Source: JBDRGC01 sp043818215 (GTDB lineage Bacteria > Chloroflexota > Anaerolineae > Anaerolineales > UBA11858). Taken from it: 8,251 nucleotides of DNA. Shown in pieces: positions 6,491 through 8,251 of this stretch (positions are counted from its first letter, which is position 1; each line of letters opens with the position of its first letter). The translations under genes were made by a program, and so were the position numbers. The notes beneath the pieces were generated by a model, which saw only the letters and a list, made by a program, of their open reading frames with translations, was not told where the DNA came from and searched no databases. The DNA lies in the NCBI GenBank assembly GCA_043818215.1, contig JBDRGC010000371.1, positions 1 through 8,251 on the forward strand, read 5' to 3'.

Positions 6491-6673
6491 ATGCGTGTAG
6501 GACCATTTGAACTGATTATCATTCTGGCAATCGTCATAATGTTGTTTGGCATTGGTCGGATCAGCAAAATTGCCGGCGAATTAGGCAGCGGCATCCGGGC
6601 CTTCAAAGATGGCTTGCAAGGTGACGAAAAGAAAGATGGCAAAGACGACGACGAAACCATAAAAGAAGTCTGA
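6491..6673 (+). CDS. tatA: Twin-arginine translocase subunit TatA/TatE
   Basis: A 60-residue TatA-family protein, short but within family range. It has one N-terminal transmembrane helix (about 6-20, with an acidic E7 near the start) and the conserved hinge FG at 19-20. An amphipathic helix with the family pattern follows (IGRISKIAGELGSGIRAFKD, 21-40), then a charged, flexible tail. TatA oligomers form the passage through which folded proteins with twin-arginine signals cross the membrane. The ATG at 6491 has a TGGAG Shine-Dalgarno sequence eight bases upstream. The gene stands alone, with its own promoter and terminator; no tatB or tatC is in the window, so the partner TatC must be elsewhere. 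Confidence 0.94.
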   Translation: MRVGPFELIIILAIVIMLFGIGRISKIAGELGSGIRAFKDGLQGDEKKDGKDDDETIKEV

Positions 6674-6693
6674 CAGCCAAGTTTTCTAAAATC

Positions 6694-6728
6694 AAAACCC
6701 GTCTCTGTGATAAAGGGAGACGGGTTTT
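6694..6728 (+). terminator. Rho-independent terminator of tatA
   Basis: A perfect 12-base stem, AAAACCCGTCTC (6694-6705) with GAGACGGGTTTT (6717-6728), and an 11-base loop. It begins 21 bases after the tatA stop. The stem ends in TTTT and starts with AAAA, so it could work in both directions, protecting against read-through from the converging gene at 7047. Confidence 0.88.
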
Positions 6729-6746
6729 GGCGTTACCTGAAATAAT

Positions 6747-7008
6747 GACAGCAGACAGCAGACTACTGACCGCCAGCAACTATTCAACTCCTCCGTTTCA
6801 ATAGAACGCGGATTACGCTGATCGGGCGGATTTACACGTATTTTTAAGTTTTAATCTGCGCGTATCCGCATAATTCGTGAAATCCGCGTTCTATTTCACC
6901 AGGGGGCTGAACGCTTATGACTGCCGACCTCACGCATCCGTAAATCCTACCCATCCGACGTCTGCCGTCCGTCGTCTGCCGTCTGCAGTCTGCAGTCTGT
7001 CGTCCGCC
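6747..7008. repeat. Inverted heptamer pair flanking a long palindrome
   Basis: The left array (6747-6774) is GACAGCA, GACAGCA, GACTACT, GACCGCC. The right array (6960-7008) is seven units in perfect register: GTCTGCC, GTCCGTC, GTCTGCC, GTCTGCA, GTCTGCA, GTCTGTC, GTCCGCC. Positions 6751-6763 are the reverse complement of 6974-6986 with one mismatch in 13. Between them lies the separate palindromic element at 6800-6895. Together with the tatA terminator this occupies most of the 373-bp convergent gap (6674-7046). The remainder (6896-6959 and 7009-7046) shows nothing recognisable. Confidence 0.82.
6800..6895. repeat. Palindromic intergenic element (ATAGAACGCGGATT arms)
   Basis: Perfect 15-base inverted ends, AATAGAACGCGGATT (6800-6814) and AATCCGCGTTCTATT (6881-6895). 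Weaker internal symmetry follows, with GCGGAT at 6827-6832 against ATCCGC at 6864-6869. GCGGATT also appears as a direct repeat on the left arm. It is of the kind GCGGATTACGC...GATTT that I recall as a dispersed element in several bacterial phyla. There is no coding capacity, so it would need outside factors to move. Confidence 0.85.
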
Positions 7009-7046
7009 CCGCTGTCAAATCAAGTGCGGCTTCTACCTCGATGCCA

Positions 7047-7271
7047 CTAAAGATACTCATCATCTTCGTCGTCGATGAGATCGTCGTCGAATTCTTCTTG
7101 TTCCCAATCATCGAAGTCATCCGACTCATCGTCCCAGTCGTCCTCGAATGGATCCTCAACTTGGGCAAAGGTTCGGCAGCCCTCGTCGGGGTCAAACTCG
7201 ACCACGGGAGCGCTACAGTAACCATCATCCAGATATATGCAACCAATATAACGACAGCGAATTCTTGCCAT
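7047..7271 (-). CDS. Small four-cysteine protein with acidic tail, unknown function
   Basis: A 74-residue protein in two parts. The first 37 residues hold four cysteines spaced C6-x4-C11-x7-C19-x12-C32, inside IRCRYIGCIYLDDGYCSAPV and EFDPDEGC. This looks like a small zinc-binding or redox knuckle and recalls DUF1540-type spacing, but I am not sure of the family. Residues 38-74 are extremely acidic (24 of 37 are Asp or Glu, no Lys or Arg) and contain DDW and DDF repeats. They are probably disordered and could bind a basic partner or metal ions. The ATG at 7271 has a TGAGG Shine-Dalgarno sequence eight bases upstream. The ribosome-binding site is immediately preceded by a six-unit hairpin array. 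It lies downstream of rel on the same strand. The acidic tail is encoded by GAT/GAC triplet runs, prone to length variation. Confidence 0.8.
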   Translation of the reverse strand: MARIRCRYIGCIYLDDGYCSAPVVEFDPDEGCRTFAQVEDPFEDDWDDESDDFDDWEQEEFDDDLIDDEDDEYL

Positions 7272-7287
7272 GATATCATCCTCATCT

Positions 7288-7434
7288 GCGGTTTGGAAAA
7301 CCGCGCTACTACGATTTGGAAAATCGTGCTACTACGATTTGGAAAATCGTGCTACGTTTGCGGTTTGGAAAACCGCACTACTACAATTTGGAAAACCGCG
7401 CTACAGAATTTGCGGTTTGGAAAATCGCGCTACA
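7288..7434. repeat. Array of six GTAG-type hairpins
   Basis: Six hairpins of seven-base arms around GGA lie at 7288-7304, 7311-7327, 7334-7350, 7360-7376, 7384-7400 and 7412-7428. Each is followed by a GCTAC or ACTAC linker; the first three are spaced exactly 23 bases apart. Arms come in two types, GCGGTTT/AAACCGC (units 1 and 4) and ACGATTT/AAATCGT (units 2 and 3). Unit 6 has one wobble change. Unit 5 joins an ACAATTT arm with an AAACCGC arm, so only the inner three pairs remain. Read on the minus strand, all match GTAGNRCGRWTTTCCAAA closely, as do the two copies at 1977-2051. The array sits between rel and the four-cysteine gene and ends 16 bases before the latter's start codon. Confidence 0.93.
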
Positions 7435-7436
7435 CT

Positions 7437-7548
7437 TTCCTGCTTCCTGCTCCCAGATTCCAGATTCCTGATTCCTGGTTACTGATCCCTGGTTCCTGAT
7501 TCCTGGTTCCTGATCCCTGGTTCCTGATCCCTGCTTCCTGCTTCCCGC
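7437..7548. repeat. Sixteen-unit heptamer array, TTCCTGR type
   Basis: Exactly 112 bases, that is 16 units of seven without a single insertion or deletion. Units are TTCCTGC, TTCCTGA, TTCCTGG, TCCCTGG, TCCCTGC and close variants (TCCCAGA, TTCCAGA, TTACTGA, TTCCCGC). The first T is invariant, and most changes fall at positions 2, 5 and 7. The array begins two bases after the hairpin array and stops exactly at the stop codon of rel (7551-7549). Confidence 0.95.
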
Positions 7549-8251
7549 CTACCCCGGTCTCACGCGCCTTGCTTCAACCACGTTGGAAAGACGTTCCATG
7601 CGATCTAGAATCCGGCTCAAATGTCGTACATCGCGCACTTGCAAGATCACATCAAAAACCGCCATATTTTGTCGGTTAACGTCCACTCTAACTTTGGTCA
7701 TAGCAACATTTTCTTCATCCAGCAAAGTAGCAATATCGCGCATCAAGCCAGTACGGTCATAAGCCTTGATACGCACCGGGACCGGGAAAGTGCTTATTGG
7801 CGCGCCCCAAGAAACCTGCACAAGTCGTTCCGTGTCACGCACACGCAAAACGTTGGGACAATCTTTTCGATGAATCGTTGCGCCACGTCCGCGAGTGATA
7901 TAGCCGACGATCTCATCCCCAGGAGCCGGATTGCAGCAACGGGCTATATTGCTCAATAAACCCTTCAATCCCAAAACAGTAACATCGCCAGATATTTGCT
8001 GGCTTATATCTGGCAATGGAGTAATAGGAAACTCGAAGTCATCTTCCTCATCTTCTTCCGTGAGGACAAATTCATTGACCACCCGCCCCAAAGGAATATC
8101 ACCACAACCCACTGCGGAATAAAAATCGTCAACATTTTTATATTCGAGTTTTCGAGCCAGATTCTCCATATTTGTCTCAGAAACTCCAAGCCGGCGAAGC
8201 TCACTCTCTAGAACATTATAGCCCTGATCAATATTCTGCTCTCTGGCCTGC
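7549..8251 (-). CDS. rel: RelA/SpoT-family (p)ppGpp synthetase/hydrolase, C-terminal part
   Basis: The reading frame stays open to the right edge, so 233 C-terminal residues are visible and the catalytic domains lie outside. The fragment starts QAREQNIDQGYNVLESELRR, a conserved helical stretch just after the TGS domain in Rel proteins. It continues through an acidic linker (EEDEEDDFEF) to the zinc-finger-like domain with ARCCNPAPGDEIVGYITRGR (C105, C106) and IHRKDCPNV (H127, C131). It ends in an ACT domain (about 157-230; VRIKAYDRTGLMRDIATLLD and so on). The family makes or degrades the alarmone (p)ppGpp; these C-terminal domains sense ribosome and amino-acid status. An ATG at 8169 is internal and not the start. 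The TAG stop directly abuts a 16-unit heptamer array. The four-cysteine gene lies 277 bases downstream on the same strand. Confidence 0.95.
   Translation of the reverse strand, partial: QAREQNIDQGYNVLESELRRLGVSETNMENLARKLEYKNVDDFYSAVGCGDIPLGRVVNEFVLTEEDEEDDFEFPITPLPDISQQISGDVTVLGLKGLLSNIARCCNPAPGDEIVGYITRGRGATIHRKDCPNVLRVRDTERLVQVSWGAPISTFPVPVRIKAYDRTGLMRDIATLLDEENVAMTKVRVDVNRQNMAVFDVILQVRDVRHLSRILDRMERLSNVVEARRVRPG

Noticed and set aside
7288..7434. Possible CRISPR array (regular 23-base spacing)
   Set aside because: There are no unique spacers; the repeat units directly follow each other, each is a self-complementary hairpin, and no cas gene is near.
7041..7499. Plus-strand 152-codon open frame
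   Set aside because: It lies antisense to the four-cysteine gene and then runs through the hairpin and heptamer repeats; the openness is explained by those.

Overview
The window is a compact chromosomal stretch of a bacterium with seven complete protein genes and two cut by the edges. It suggests a member of Chloroflexota, probably an Anaerolineae-like lineage. This rests on the general look of the proteins and on the intergenic DNA, which is full of short degenerate repeats and dispersed palindromes, including a CTTCGACTTCGCTCAGG-type motif that I recall from such genomes. There is no rRNA or other marker here, so the taxonomic guess is moderate at best.

Layout. The left edge holds the N-terminus of a minus-strand membrane or secreted protein (1-92). 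A 364-bp divergent gap follows, containing an inverted pair of seven-base repeat arrays, then a plus-strand PLP-dependent aspartate-type aminotransferase (457-1632). The convergent gap after it holds a second inverted pair of heptamer arrays. Next come two minus-strand genes that look like an operon: hflX (2048-3373) and a 70-residue two-helix membrane protein (1752-1964), separated by two facing hairpins. A 384-bp repeat-derived spacer separates hflX from a cytosolic histidine kinase (3758-4996). After another spacer with a GC-rich palindrome comes a minus-strand M28/glutaminyl-cyclase-like zinc enzyme (5268-6179). A divergent gap carries promoters in both directions and a heptamer array, then a plus-strand tatA (6491-6673) with a good promoter and a strong terminator. 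A second convergent gap holds a long palindrome nested inside another heptamer pair. The right end has a minus-strand small four-cysteine protein with an acidic tail (7047-7271), a repeat-filled spacer, and the C-terminal part of a RelA/SpoT-type (p)ppGpp enzyme (7549 to the edge).

The genes are mostly housekeeping or stress-related (ribosome rescue GTPase, alarmone enzyme, Tat translocation, sensor kinase, amino-acid metabolism), and I see no defence, phage or transposase gene. The most distinctive content is between the genes. One repeat family consists of degenerate tandem heptamers at seven or more sites, with a different unit at almost every site, often placed as inverted pairs around gene ends. 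A second family is a GTAG-initiated hairpin (shared pattern GTAGNRCGRWTTTCCAAA on the minus strand) whose stems vary with compensating changes. It lies directly upstream of the ribosome-binding sites of two small minus-strand genes. These repeats also reach into or supply stop codons (hflX, rel, aminotransferase).
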